Shown: piece after piece, positions 56,691 to 64,000 of the stretch
Layout of the letters: every line of letters starts with the position of its first letter
Position numbering within the stretch: the stretch's first letter is position 1
Position numbers and translations under genes: made by a program
The notes under the pieces: generated by a model
What the model was told of the DNA's origin: nothing
The model's input: only the letters and a program-made list of their open reading frames with translations
Databases searched by the model: none
DNA from: Synechococcus sp. PCC 7502
GTDB taxonomy: Bacteria > Cyanobacteriota > Cyanobacteriia > Pseudanabaenales > Pseudanabaenaceae
Direction: 5' to 3'
Length of the DNA stretch: 64,000 nt
NCBI RefSeq assembly: GCF_000317085.1
Contig: NC_019702.1
Coordinates: 960,394 to 1,024,393 of the forward strand

Positions 56691-57419
56691 GTGCCTAGAA
56701 TTTCCTATTTTCTAGTTACCCACGGGAGTCGTAATCCCTCGGCGGCTGAGTTTTTGCATAATTTAATTAATCTAGCAAAGGCAAAATCTGAAAATTTAGT
56801 AGGAGGTGGACTGCTAGAAGGGCATGAATTAACTCTAAGTCAGCAATTAGTTAACTTTGCCAATTCTGCTAAATCACAGGTTTGCGATCAGATTTTAGTT
56901 ATCCCCATATTTTTATTGGCAGGAGTCCATGTTTGTGAAGATTTACCCAAGGAGGTGAAAATTGCCCAAGAAACCTATGGATCACAGTTAGAAATTAAAA
57001 TTGCTAATCACTTTGGCACCTATCCGATTATTCCGTCTTTACTAAAATCTAAATTCCCTAAAAAATCCACAGCTAGAATCCTGCTGGCACATGGTAGTCG
57101 CCGTCCAGAAACTAGACAATATTTGGAAAAATTAGCCCAAGCATTAGAATCAATTCCTGCCTATTGGTCGATCGCTCCTAGTCTCCAAACGCAAATAGAA
57201 GCTTTAGTTAGTCAAGGACATTCAAATATTACCGTTCTACCCTATTTCCTATCATCTGGCGGCATTATGGAGGCAATTGCTACTATAACTTCCAATTATG
57301 AAATTCCAATTCAACTCCTAGAACTACCCTTTGCTCCACAGGCGATCGTTGAAATAGTAATTAATCACATTGAATTTTATGAAAACCATCAAGTTCAACC
57401 GAGGAGAATAGCTAGATAA
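56691..57419 (+). CDS. Sirohydrochlorin chelatase (CbiX/SirB type)
   Basis: This is a 242-residue protein with a GTG start. Two internal halves each carry an HGSR motif (THGSRNPSAAEF near the start, LLAHGSRRPETRQY in the middle). The first half also has AGVHVCEDLP, the metal-binding His region. CbiX/SirB-type enzymes put cobalt or iron into sirohydrochlorin for cobalamin or siroheme. The metal cannot be read from sequence. Siroheme is needed by sulfite and nitrite reductases. Confidence 0.88.
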   Translation: MPRISYFLVTHGSRNPSAAEFLHNLINLAKAKSENLVGGGLLEGHELTLSQQLVNFANSAKSQVCDQILVIPIFLLAGVHVCEDLPKEVKIAQETYGSQLEIKIANHFGTYPIIPSLLKSKFPKKSTARILLAHGSRRPETRQYLEKLAQALESIPAYWSIAPSLQTQIEALVSQGHSNITVLPYFLSSGGIMEAIATITSNYEIPIQLLELPFAPQAIVEIVINHIEFYENHQVQPRRIAR

Positions 57420-57538
57420 AAAACTCAATCTGTCTTTGTCCCTATTCTTCTAACTGGTCTTGCGTATAGTCACTGCCCACTGAACCTGAAACCTGAAATC
57501 ACCACCCGTCACAGCAGAACTCAACCCAGATTGGGGTA

Positions 57539-57575
57539 TGCGGAACGGGGGACTTGAACCCCCAACATGTACCTG
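57539..57575 (-). other. tRNA 3'-end fragment (T-arm plus acceptor strand), possible attachment-site relic
   Basis: On the minus strand a perfect T-arm (GGGGG, loop TTCAAGT, CCCCC) is followed by GTTCCGC and a discriminator A. These form the 3' end of a tRNA whose acceptor would pair with a 5' GCGGAAC. No such 5' half is found upstream on that strand, so it is only a fragment. A tRNA-Leu-type origin is possible. Such 3' ends are typical of attachment sites for tyrosine integrases, and an integrase tail lies 2.2 kb away. Confidence 0.5.
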
Positions 57576-57815
57576 AATCAGTATTGTGTCTCCTAGAACT
57601 TTTTAATAATGAGCATCTTGGAAATCTATATATTTTAGGACTATATATTGGACTAGATTTTTTGAGATCTGGTTTTCAAAATTTCTGCAGGACTAACCTC
57701 CCGGTTACTGCCTGAAGCATTACGCCGACGGTAATGGTTCCCGTATTGCCAGTCAGACTTGCTACCCGTTGCCCGATCTCGCTCACATTGTTGGATCTTG
57801 TCATATATCCCGTTA

Positions 57816-58949
57816 TACCAAATCGAAGAGTATAGACTACAGATGGTATAAATATATAAACCGAGTTCAAAGAAAAAAATGGCAGGAGTATACAAATTAG
57901 AGATCAAAGAAAGTGAAGAAGAGCTAAAACATATGCTGAGAGTGCAAAAGACCGCATCAGATAAAGAAAGAATTCAGATGCTGTATCTGTTAAAAACAAA
58001 ACAAGCAAGCACAATCCAGACAGCATCGACAATACTGGGACGGCATCGAGTTACATTGCAAGATTGGTTAGGGAATTATCGCAAAGGGGGAATAGTAGGA
58101 CTAAACCTAGAACAGGGCGAAAACAGAGTATTCCACAATGGGCGCAGAAAGCATTGATAAAAAAGCTGGAAGAAGCAGAAGGCTTTGAAAGTTATGGGCA
58201 GATCTGCCAATGGTTAGAGAACCAATTAGGAATCAAATCAAACTATAAAACTGTGCATCATCTAGTCCGATATCGGCTGAAAGCCAGACCGAAAGTGACA
58301 CGTCCAGTCAGCGCAGGAAAGTCAGAAGAGCAAGTAGAAGCATATAAAAAAACCTTGCCAGTATTATAAGCATGATTGCTTGGTTTGGCATTAATATAAT
58401 CGGACTAAATGGCAAAGTGAGATTCTTTTGTCAAGATGAAACACGAATTGGGTTAAAGACAATTAGTGGAAGGAAGATCACAGCAAGAGGAGTCAAACCC
58501 AAAGGTAAAGTTCAGTGGCAGTTTAAGGCAACTTACCTCTATCGAATTGTAGAACCATCAACAGGGGAAAGCTTTTTCTATGAATTTACTCACCTTAATA
58601 GTGAATGCTTCCAAGTATTTCTGAACTTAGTAAGCGCATATTTTCAAGGTGACATCATCGTTATGCAAGTGGATCAAGCAGGAGCACACAGAGCAAAACG
58701 GTTAAAGATTCCTAAAAATATTATTTTGCTATTTCAGCCTGCCCATGCACCTGAGACTAATCCCATTGAAAGAGTGTGGCAGCATTTCAAATTAGGGTTG
58801 AGGTGGAAACTGCCAAAAGATCTTGACCAGTTGCGTGCATTAATGCGGGAAAGGTTAGAAGTTATGACTCAGGAGGTAATTGCTTCGATTGTTGGGTGGG
58901 ATTATATTTTAGAGGCTTTATCTGTAGCTCGTATTTAACGATTTGGTAT
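57816..58949 (+). mobile_element. IS630-family insertion sequence, about 1.13 kb
   Basis: The element has terminal repeats starting TACCAAATCG (left, 57816) and ending CGATTTGGTA (right, 58939-58948), with 19 of 27 bases matching over the terminal 27. TA dinucleotides at 57814-57815 and 58950-58951 fit the TA target duplication of this family; the right end carries one extra T, so the edge is uncertain by one base. It carries one transposase split over three frames. Confidence 0.85.
57879..58938 (+). pseudogene. IS630 transposase, split by two -1 frame changes
   Basis: Three overlapping frames join into one protein. Frame A (57879-58157) is the helix-turn-helix part (GRHRVTLQDWLGNYRKGG). Frame B (58064-58369) continues from about KQSIPQWAQKALIKKLEE. 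Frame C, open from 58348, has the DDE core: CQDETRIGL, QVDQAGAH and HAPETNPIERVW. The A-to-B change falls near a run of four A at 58120, and the B-to-C change at a run of seven A (58346-58352), giving EAYKK then NLASIIS. One or both may be programmed or may be decay. Confidence 0.8.
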
Positions 58950-59137
58950 TACGGCTTGTACCGAGGTAGGGAGATGCTTTTGATAAAGTGAGCCACTGGG
59001 ATGGAGCACCACCATTAAAAGCAACTTCTAAACTTTCGTATAGCGTAGAGGCAAGCGCTTCAGAAGCAGCCTCAATTTCCAAACTAATTGTTTTAGCTTT
59101 GATCGCAATCTTTACATCGTGTTTCATAATGCCTACT

Positions 59138-59326
59138 TTATTTATTTCTTTTGCAAAAATCCATAAGATCCCGTGAAAACTCCCAAGCAGTGGTATGTCC
59201 CCAATTGACCAAACACTGCTCTCCTTGAAGAGAGATCGCCTCACCTGCCCATCCATACAACCCACGCTTAGTAACCTTGTCTCCCACCTGCGGCACATAC
59301 AATAGCTCAGGATTGTGCCAAACCAA
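59138..59326 (-). CDS. Small protein upstream of the disrupted gene
   Basis: This is a 62-residue protein. The sequence PQVGDKVTKRGLYGWAGEAI, then LVNWGHTTAWEFSRDLMDFC, looks like a small beta-barrel (KOW/SH3-like) with a helical tail. Its stop lies 11 bases before the ATG of the gene split by IS630, so the two formed a small operon. Its own start lies 10 bases from a MITE-like element, so its promoter may be lost or replaced. The function is unknown; the context is accessory DNA. Confidence 0.5.
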   Translation of the reverse strand: MVWHNPELLYVPQVGDKVTKRGLYGWAGEAISLQGEQCLVNWGHTTAWEFSRDLMDFCKRNK

Positions 59327-59335
59327 AAGAAATAA

Positions 59336-59448
59336 TGGCGTTGCAGAGTTTAGTATGAACCAAATATTGTTTAAAGGCTAGGAATAATATCCAGCATAAG
59401 CTTTAATTTCTAAGGTTTGTATATTTCATACCTATATCTGCAACGCCA
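59336..59448. mobile_element. 113-bp MITE-like element with perfect 12-bp ends
   Basis: TGGCGTTGCAGA (59336-59347) and TCTGCAACGCCA (59437-59448) are perfect reverse complements, and the similarity continues over about 24 bases (GTATGAA follows in both). The interior has no coding capacity. I see no clear target duplication. It is either a MITE or a relic of an internally deleted insertion sequence. Confidence 0.65.
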
Positions 59449-59455
59449 AAGTAGA

Positions 59456-59758
59456 ATGTATATCAGTAAAGATATTGAGTTAATTGCTGATAAAGGATAT
59501 CAACGGATAAAGAAGCTTCATAAAAATAGTAAAACCCCAAATAAAAAGCCAAGGGGTAAAGACTTAACAAAAGAACAAAAGCAATCTAATCGAACTTTAG
59601 CTAGGGAGAGAATTGCTATTGAACATACTTTTAGGAAACTAAAAATATTTAGAATATTATCTGGAAGGTATCGCAATCGAAGACAACATTTTGGGCTAAG
59701 GTTTAATTTGATTACTGGTACCTATAATTATGAGCTGAAATTAAAACTATCTTCTTAA
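59456..59758 (+). pseudogene. C-terminal part of an IS5-family (DDE) transposase
   Basis: The frame MYISKDIELIADKGYQRIKK, then KPRGKDLTKEQKQSNRTLAR and ERIAIEHTFRKLKIFRILS, matches the end of IS5-group transposases, including the catalytic Glu in the IEH segment and the RYRNRRQHFGLRFNLI tail. The N-terminal two thirds are missing. Directly downstream, GCAAGAGGTCTA (about 59766-59777) could be the right terminal repeat. This is a truncated copy beside the MITE-like element. Confidence 0.75.
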
Positions 59759-59797
59759 ATACACAAGCAAGAGGTCTAGTGTATTAGGCGGTTTATT

Positions 59798-60022
59798 TTG
59801 TTTCACAATAAGCGTCATCCCAGCAAAATGGGTGGTGATATCGACAAACGAGTTGGATGTCATACATTTCGCCATAGCTTTGCCACACATTTGTTACAGA
59901 ATGGCTATGATATTCGCACGGTGCAGGAGTTGCTGGGGCATAAAGATGTGAAAACCACCATGATTTATACCCATGTGCTGAATCGGGGGGGGAAAGGGGT
60001 AATCAGTCCGCTTGATCGCTAA
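59798..60022 (+). pseudogene. C-terminal tail of an integron-type tyrosine recombinase
   Basis: The last 60 residues are clear: [19 protein letters not shown] (HxxR with the catalytic His and Arg), [18 protein letters not shown] (His and the nucleophile Tyr) and [10 protein letters not shown]. The THVLxRGGxGVxSPLD ending is the hallmark of IntI-like integrases rather than XerC/D. The N-terminal core is absent; the IS5 relic lies directly upstream and may have removed it. No attC-like array is recognisable in the window. Confidence 0.8.
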
Positions 60023-60046
60023 ATCAGAGAAGGATTAATATTATTT

Positions 60047-63000
60047 CTAACCCGATCGCAACTGTAAGCCTAAAACTTGAGTATGTGCGCCACGAGCTTG
60101 AGTAACACCGATGGTTCGATCTGCGGCTTCAATCATAGGACGGCGAAGACTGACCACAATAAACTGGGCGGATTCTGCCTGTTTACGCACCATTGCTGAT
60201 AAACGTTCCACATTAGCACCATCAAGGAACATATCAACTTCATCAAAGGCATAGAAAGGTGAAGGGCGATAGCGTTGTAAAGCGAAGATGAAACTAAGGG
60301 CAGTGAGGGATTTTTCACCTCCGGACATGGAGGCAAGATGAGTTACCTGTTTCCCCTTGGGATGGGCGACTAGGGTTAATCCACCTGAAAGCGGGGCAGA
60401 GGGATTTTCTAACTGCAAATGTCCATCACCATCGGAAAGTTCGGCAAAAATGGTTTTGAAATGTTCGTTGACAGCATCAAAGGCTTGCATAAACGATCTC
60501 TGGCGCAGAGTTGTAAAATTCTCAATGCGTAAAAGTAATTCTGTGCGTTCTTGGCTCAGGGTTTCAAGGCGTTCACTGAGTTCCGTGAGGCGGTTAGTAG
60601 TGGCTTCATATTCAGCGATCGCCATCATATTAACTGGTTCCATTGCCGTAATGCGCTTTTGCAGTCGCCGTACTTCCATTTGCAACTGTTCTAAGGTCAT
60701 ATCTGATGGCAGTTCAGAAATCGGATTAGGAAGTTCAATTTTTTCAATATCTTGGGCAATTTGTAGGAGTTGAGATGTAACTTCTATTTGTTCCTCCTGT
60801 TGCTTTTGCAGTTGCCATTGCAGTTGTTGCTGCATAGCTTGATGATTTCTGAGATTGCGATCGCTCTGATCCCGTTCCTGTTTAACTGCGCCAAGGGTTT
60901 GATCCACCACATTTAATTTAGTTTGTAGTTCCAGAATTTGCGACTCCATACCTTTAGCTTGAGTTTGAGATTGGGCGATCGCATTCAGCAATCCCATTTG
61001 TTCAGAACGTAATTCTTGTAGTCGGCTCTGCCGTTGATTAATCTTCTCCTGGTTGAGATGCCCTTGATTTTGGATACGTTCTAACTCTTGGGTCGCAGCA
61101 CTGAGATTCAATTCATGGTGATTTAGTTCCTGTTCGGCAGTTTGGACAAGGGTTTGGGAGTTTTGCCAATCGGTATGGGTACTAGAGGATTCCAAGTTGG
61201 CTAAATTAGTTCTGACAATGGCAAGGCGGGATTCGAGGGCTGTAATATTCGTAACGAGGGTTTCCATCTGTCCATGACTGAGATTTAGGGCGGTTTGCTG
61301 TTGTTGAATTTGAGTTTGGATTTGCTGCTGGCGTTGGATTTGCTTGGTATGGCGATCGCTTTGTTGTTGTAGTTGTTGAACCTGCAATTTTGAGGCTTGG
61401 AGTTCGGTTTCAGCAGTCTTAGCGGTAATTTGCAAACTAGAGAGCTTTTGGTTCAGGCTTTGCAATATCCGATCGATTTCTTCCAGTCTTGTCGATAGCT
61501 CAATCACTTCCGATGATTCCCTTGGTTCCTTTTGAGCATAATTACCAAACTGCATTCCCGTGTGATTACTAGAACTCCCGCCAGTCATTGCTCCTGTGGT
61601 TTCCAATAGATCGCCATCCAATGTCACCATGCGGTACCTGCCAATGTGAGGACGGGCTTGATCTAGGCGTTCATAAATTAAAGTCTGTCCGAAAATAAAA
61701 GCGAACACATCCAAATATTCATGATCAAATTCGATTAAATTCAAGGCGTAATCGATCGCCCCGCAGCGTGGATCGAATCTTGGTAATGCCCCTGCCCGCT
61801 TCAGTTTATTTAAGGGTAAAAATGTCGCCCGCCCCGCCCGTTGGGTTTTGAGTAAGTTAATGGCATCGGCAGCCACCCCATCATCATCGACTACTAAAAA
61901 CGTCATCCGATTTCCCGCCGCAATCCCTAAAGCTGATTGATACTGCGGTTGCACCCAGCCCAGTTCCGCCACTAAGCCATGTACTCCCCTGAGGTTCGCT
62001 TCCATAATTACTTGGGATGCCCTTGTACCTTGAATTTCCCTCGTAGCCTGAGTCTGTGCTTCTAATTTATCTAGCTGCCGAGATTTTAGCCTTTGTTCAT
62101 TAATTAAGCGTTCTTGGGTAGTTTTTAGGGTTTGAGTTTCTGCTAAAGCTTCACTGAGGGCGATCGCATGGGATTGAGCTAAGGCTTGAATATTAGTTAA
62201 ATCCAGATCGCAAGAAGATTCGTTTAATTCCAGATGATTAAGTTCATTGGTTAATGCCTCAATTTGCAGTTGCCATTGTTGCGATCGCTCTTGCAGGCGG
62301 GTGAGTTCTTGGCGTTGGGGATCGAGTTGCGCTAATAAGTTATTTATCTCGGTTTGTAGTTGAGCTTGTTGTTTAACCCAATCCGTTGAAGCTGAGGCGA
62401 TCGCCTGTAATTGGGTGCGATAACCTGTCACAATTTCCAATTGCCGATTGCGGACTTGGGTTATATCTAGAATTTCCTGCTCCTTAGCTTGCCGCTGCCT
62501 AGATAGCTGCTCAGTTTCTTGTAAATATTGACTGATTTCCGTCTGGATACGTCCAATTTGTTCTTGATTAGTGCGATCGCGATTGCTAGATTCCTGTTGT
62601 GTCCGTTGTAAGGCTCTGAGTTCAGCATTTTTAGTGGCAATTTCACTGGTTAATGCTAAATGTTCATCTTCCCCTAAACTTTTTACCTTTAAATTCAAAG
62701 CTTCCAGTTCTAAATTAGATGTAGCAATAGTTTGAGCTAGTTCCGCTAATTCCTGATCGAGTTCCTTAATCGTGACCCGAATATTAGCCTGTTGCTTTAG
62801 TTTCTGCTTTTGCTGTTGTTGCAGTTGGCGGTGGTGTAATACTACCTCTGAGGATTCTAAGGTTGCTAATTCCTGCCGTAATGCCTGATATTTTTGTGCC
62901 TTGAGGCGATCGCTTTTCAGTTTTTCCTGTGCTAGGATCAATTCCTGCTCCACAATCCGAAACTTATCCTCTTGGGATTTGACATCATCTAGCTTTTCTT

Positions 63001-63538
63001 TGGCAGTAATAATTTTGCGATCAAATTCACCCACTCCTGCTAATTCATCAATAATGGCACGGCGATCGCGGGAGTTCATGGAAATAATGCTCGTCACATC
63101 TCCCTGTAAAACCACGTTGTAGCCTTCGGGATAAATTCTCAAACTAGCCAACTGCTCATGGAGTTCGGTTAAGGTGCAAGGCGAACCATTAATGTAATAG
63201 GTAGAAGTATAGGTACCCTGTCCTGTAACTCGTAATCTACGGCTTACAATCCATTCATCTAAGCCATTCACTGGTTGATCAAGGGCAAAGGTCACAGTGG
63301 CACTTGCTTCTACGGTCTTACCCTTTTTGCTATGTTCTTGATTTACCAAATCTGGTAGCCGCTCCGCCCGCATCCCCTTGGAACCAGATAAACCGAGGGC
63401 AAATAATAAAGCATCAAGAATATTAGATTTCCCCGAACCATTAGGACCTGAAACCACCGTAAAACCGGGCAACATCGGAATGGGGGTGGTGTTACCAAAG
63501 GATTTAAAACGGGATAGCTCAATGTGCTTGATATACAT
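60047..63538 (-). CDS. smc: Chromosome segregation protein SMC
   Basis: This is a protein of about 1163 residues from the ATG at 63538 (MYIKHIELSRFKSFG); the open frame runs 21 codons further upstream. Walker A is GPNGSGKSN near residue 35. Two long coiled coils flank a hinge (around GVHGLVAELGWVQPQYQSAL). The C-terminal head has the signature MSGGEKSLTAL and Walker B AFDEVDMFLDG. SMC with ScpA/B compacts and separates the chromosome. HIP1 sites are frequent again in this gene, in contrast to the mobile DNA just upstream in coordinates. Confidence 0.96.
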   Translation of the reverse strand: MYIKHIELSRFKSFGNTTPIPMLPGFTVVSGPNGSGKSNILDALLFALGLSGSKGMRAERLPDLVNQEHSKKGKTVEASATVTFALDQPVNGLDEWIVSRRLRVTGQGTYTSTYYINGSPCTLTELHEQLASLRIYPEGYNVVLQGDVTSIISMNSRDRRAIIDELAGVGEFDRKIITAKEKLDDVKSQEDKFRIVEQELILAQEKLKSDRLKAQKYQALRQELATLESSEVVLHHRQLQQQQKQKLKQQANIRVTIKELDQELAELAQTIATSNLELEALNLKVKSLGEDEHLALTSEIATKNAELRALQRTQQESSNRDRTNQEQIGRIQTEISQYLQETEQLSRQRQAKEQEILDITQVRNRQLEIVTGYRTQLQAIASASTDWVKQQAQLQTEINNLLAQLDPQRQELTRLQERSQQWQLQIEALTNELNHLELNESSCDLDLTNIQALAQSHAIALSEALAETQTLKTTQERLINEQRLKSRQLDKLEAQTQATREIQGTRASQVIMEANLRGVHGLVAELGWVQPQYQSALGIAAGNRMTFLVVDDDGVAADAINLLKTQRAGRATFLPLNKLKRAGALPRFDPRCGAIDYALNLIEFDHEYLDVFAFIFGQTLIYERLDQARPHIGRYRMVTLDGDLLETTGAMTGGSSSNHTGMQFGNYAQKEPRESSEVIELSTRLEEIDRILQSLNQKLSSLQITAKTAETELQASKLQVQQLQQQSDRHTKQIQRQQQIQTQIQQQQTALNLSHGQMETLVTNITALESRLAIVRTNLANLESSSTHTDWQNSQTLVQTAEQELNHHELNLSAATQELERIQNQGHLNQEKINQRQSRLQELRSEQMGLLNAIAQSQTQAKGMESQILELQTKLNVVDQTLGAVKQERDQSDRNLRNHQAMQQQLQWQLQKQQEEQIEVTSQLLQIAQDIEKIELPNPISELPSDMTLEQLQMEVRRLQKRITAMEPVNMMAIAEYEATTNRLTELSERLETLSQERTELLLRIENFTTLRQRSFMQAFDAVNEHFKTIFAELSDGDGHLQLENPSAPLSGGLTLVAHPKGKQVTHLASMSGGEKSLTALSFIFALQRYRPSPFYAFDEVDMFLDGANVERLSAMVRKQAESAQFIVVSLRRPMIEAADRTIGVTQARGAHTQVLGLQLRSG

Positions 63539-63644
63539 GGGGCTAGCAGTGCTTGAGAGACTTAAATCTATCTCAAATTTATGATGCCAATACCTTAGCA
63601 CTAACTATGGAAATTAGGCTATTGAAGTTAGTTGAAAGACTAGT

Positions 63645-64000
63645 TCAAAGACTGGCAAAAAAATCCTTTGACTCCTTCGGTGTGGGTGTCATCGTTGCCT
63701 GACCGGGTTGCCAACCTACGGGACAAACTTCGTTAGGATTAGCTTGGGTATATTGAATCGCTTTCAGATTCCGTAAGGTTTCATCTACACTCCGCCCCAC
63801 ATCAAGGTTATTAATAGTGGTGTGCTGTAAAATTCCTGCTTTATCAATAATAAATAACCCCCTTAATGCCACACCTGCTTCGGGAATGAGGACATTGTAG
63901 GCAGCACTAATAGATTTGGTAATGTCAGCAACTAGGGGATAATTTAAGTCACCGATACCACCTGATTTACGATCGCTTTGAATCCAAGCCAAATGGGCAA
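63645..64000 (-). CDS. 2-Cys peroxiredoxin, C-terminal part (N-terminus outside window)
   Basis: The frame is open to the window edge and reads [20 protein letters not shown], then [33 protein letters not shown] and the resolving-cysteine segment [10 protein letters not shown]. The tail ends [10 protein letters not shown], typical of plastid and cyanobacterial 2-Cys peroxiredoxins. The peroxidatic cysteine lies outside the window. The enzyme reduces peroxides using thioredoxin or NTRC. Confidence 0.93.
   Translation of the reverse strand, partial: AHLAWIQSDRKSGGIGDLNYPLVADITKSISAAYNVLIPEAGVALRGLFIIDKAGILQHTTINNLDVGRSVDETLRNLKAIQYTQANPNEVCPVGWQPGQATMTPTPKESKDFFASL

Larger units (their letters stand above)
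57653..59127 (-). pseudogene. Unrecognised small gene split by the IS630 element
   Basis: The minus strand starts MKHDVKIAIKAKTISLEIEA at 59127 and reads to LTLSKASPYLGTSR at 58951. Removing the element with one TA copy continues in frame as NGIYDKIQQCERDRATGSK to a stop at 57653. The rebuilt gene has exactly 113 codons (112 residues plus stop), an integer, and the joined segment reads smoothly across the junction. The middle looks like a basic DNA-binding or excisionase-like domain, but I do not recognise the family. An intact 62-residue gene lies 11 bases upstream. Confidence 0.75.

Noticed and set aside
57676-57870. A 64-codon minus-strand frame (GITGYMTRSNNVSEIGQR) at the left edge of the IS630 element
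   Set aside because: It is in a different frame from the one restored by removing the element, and it begins inside the insertion sequence.
58918-59298. A 126-codon minus-strand frame spanning the right IS630 end
   Set aside because: Its N-terminal part is out of frame with the 62-residue gene and its last residues lie in the insertion sequence. Only the part from 59127 belongs to a gene.
1-64000. CRISPR arrays and rRNA genes
   Set aside because: I saw no regularly spaced direct repeats of CRISPR type and no rRNA-like stretches in the gaps between genes.

Overview
The window is chromosomal DNA from a cyanobacterium. The octamer GCGATCGC (HIP1) is scattered through most of it. Many genes belong to cyanobacterial families: the ClpR/ClpP pair, OpcA next to Zwf, DUF3038 next to DUF4335, DUF4079, DUF2949, a PatA-type regulator and a PilJ/CheA-type phototaxis cluster. 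The moderate-to-low GC and the gene set would fit a Pseudanabaena- or Synechococcus PCC 7502-like lineage, but the genus is a guess.

Layout. 1-1536: C-terminally cut cellulose-synthase-like glycosyltransferase (minus). 1.6-6.2 kb: two small proteins, a class I (archaeal-type) lysyl-tRNA synthetase and an REC-GGDEF-EAL protein. 6.3-10.6 kb: a minus-strand run rich in proteolysis genes: a catalytically broken site-2-protease homologue, ClpP, catalytically broken ClpR, a BolA protein, a rhomboid and a CPBP protease. 10.6-20.7 kb: CysH, a pentapeptide-repeat protein, a Ski2/ISE2-like helicase, a TPR protein, ThrRS and a GH94 phosphorylase. 20.7-24.1 kb: Mfd. 24.2-29.1 kb: a defence/addiction island without HIP1 sites until its last 300 bp. 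It holds a single-chain restriction-methylation-specificity protein, a toxin-antitoxin pair, a second antitoxin with a wrecked toxin, and fragments of similar genes. 29.2-30.3 kb: MtnA. 30.3-41.3 kb: a seven-gene minus-strand chemotaxis-like operon (PatA-type regulator, CheY, CheW, two MCPs, CheA hybrid, divergent CheW). 41.5-43.4 kb: DUF4335, DUF3038 and RpsD. 43.7-46.4 kb: zwf-opcA, the entry to the oxidative pentose phosphate pathway. 46.4-57.4 kb: GlmS, a DnaJ-TPR membrane protein, a DUF2949 protein, AroC, a small protein coupled to a hybrid kinase, DUF4079, a DsbA-like lipoprotein and a CbiX/SirB chelatase. 57.5-60.0 kb: a graveyard of mobile DNA. It contains a tRNA 3'-end fragment, an IS630-type element sitting inside a 112-codon gene, a MITE-like element, an IS5-type transposase tail and the C-terminal tail of an integron-type integrase. 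60.0-63.5 kb: SMC. 63.6 kb to the end: the C-terminal part of a 2-Cys peroxiredoxin.

The strongest second-look items are: the fused R-M-S protein with its decayed addiction modules; the IS630 insertion, whose removal restores a clean reading frame for an unrecognised small gene; the integrase tail and tRNA fragment flanking that region; a perfect 20-bp inverted repeat between the divergent rpsD and zwf genes; the class I LysRS; and the pseudo-proteases beside real ones.
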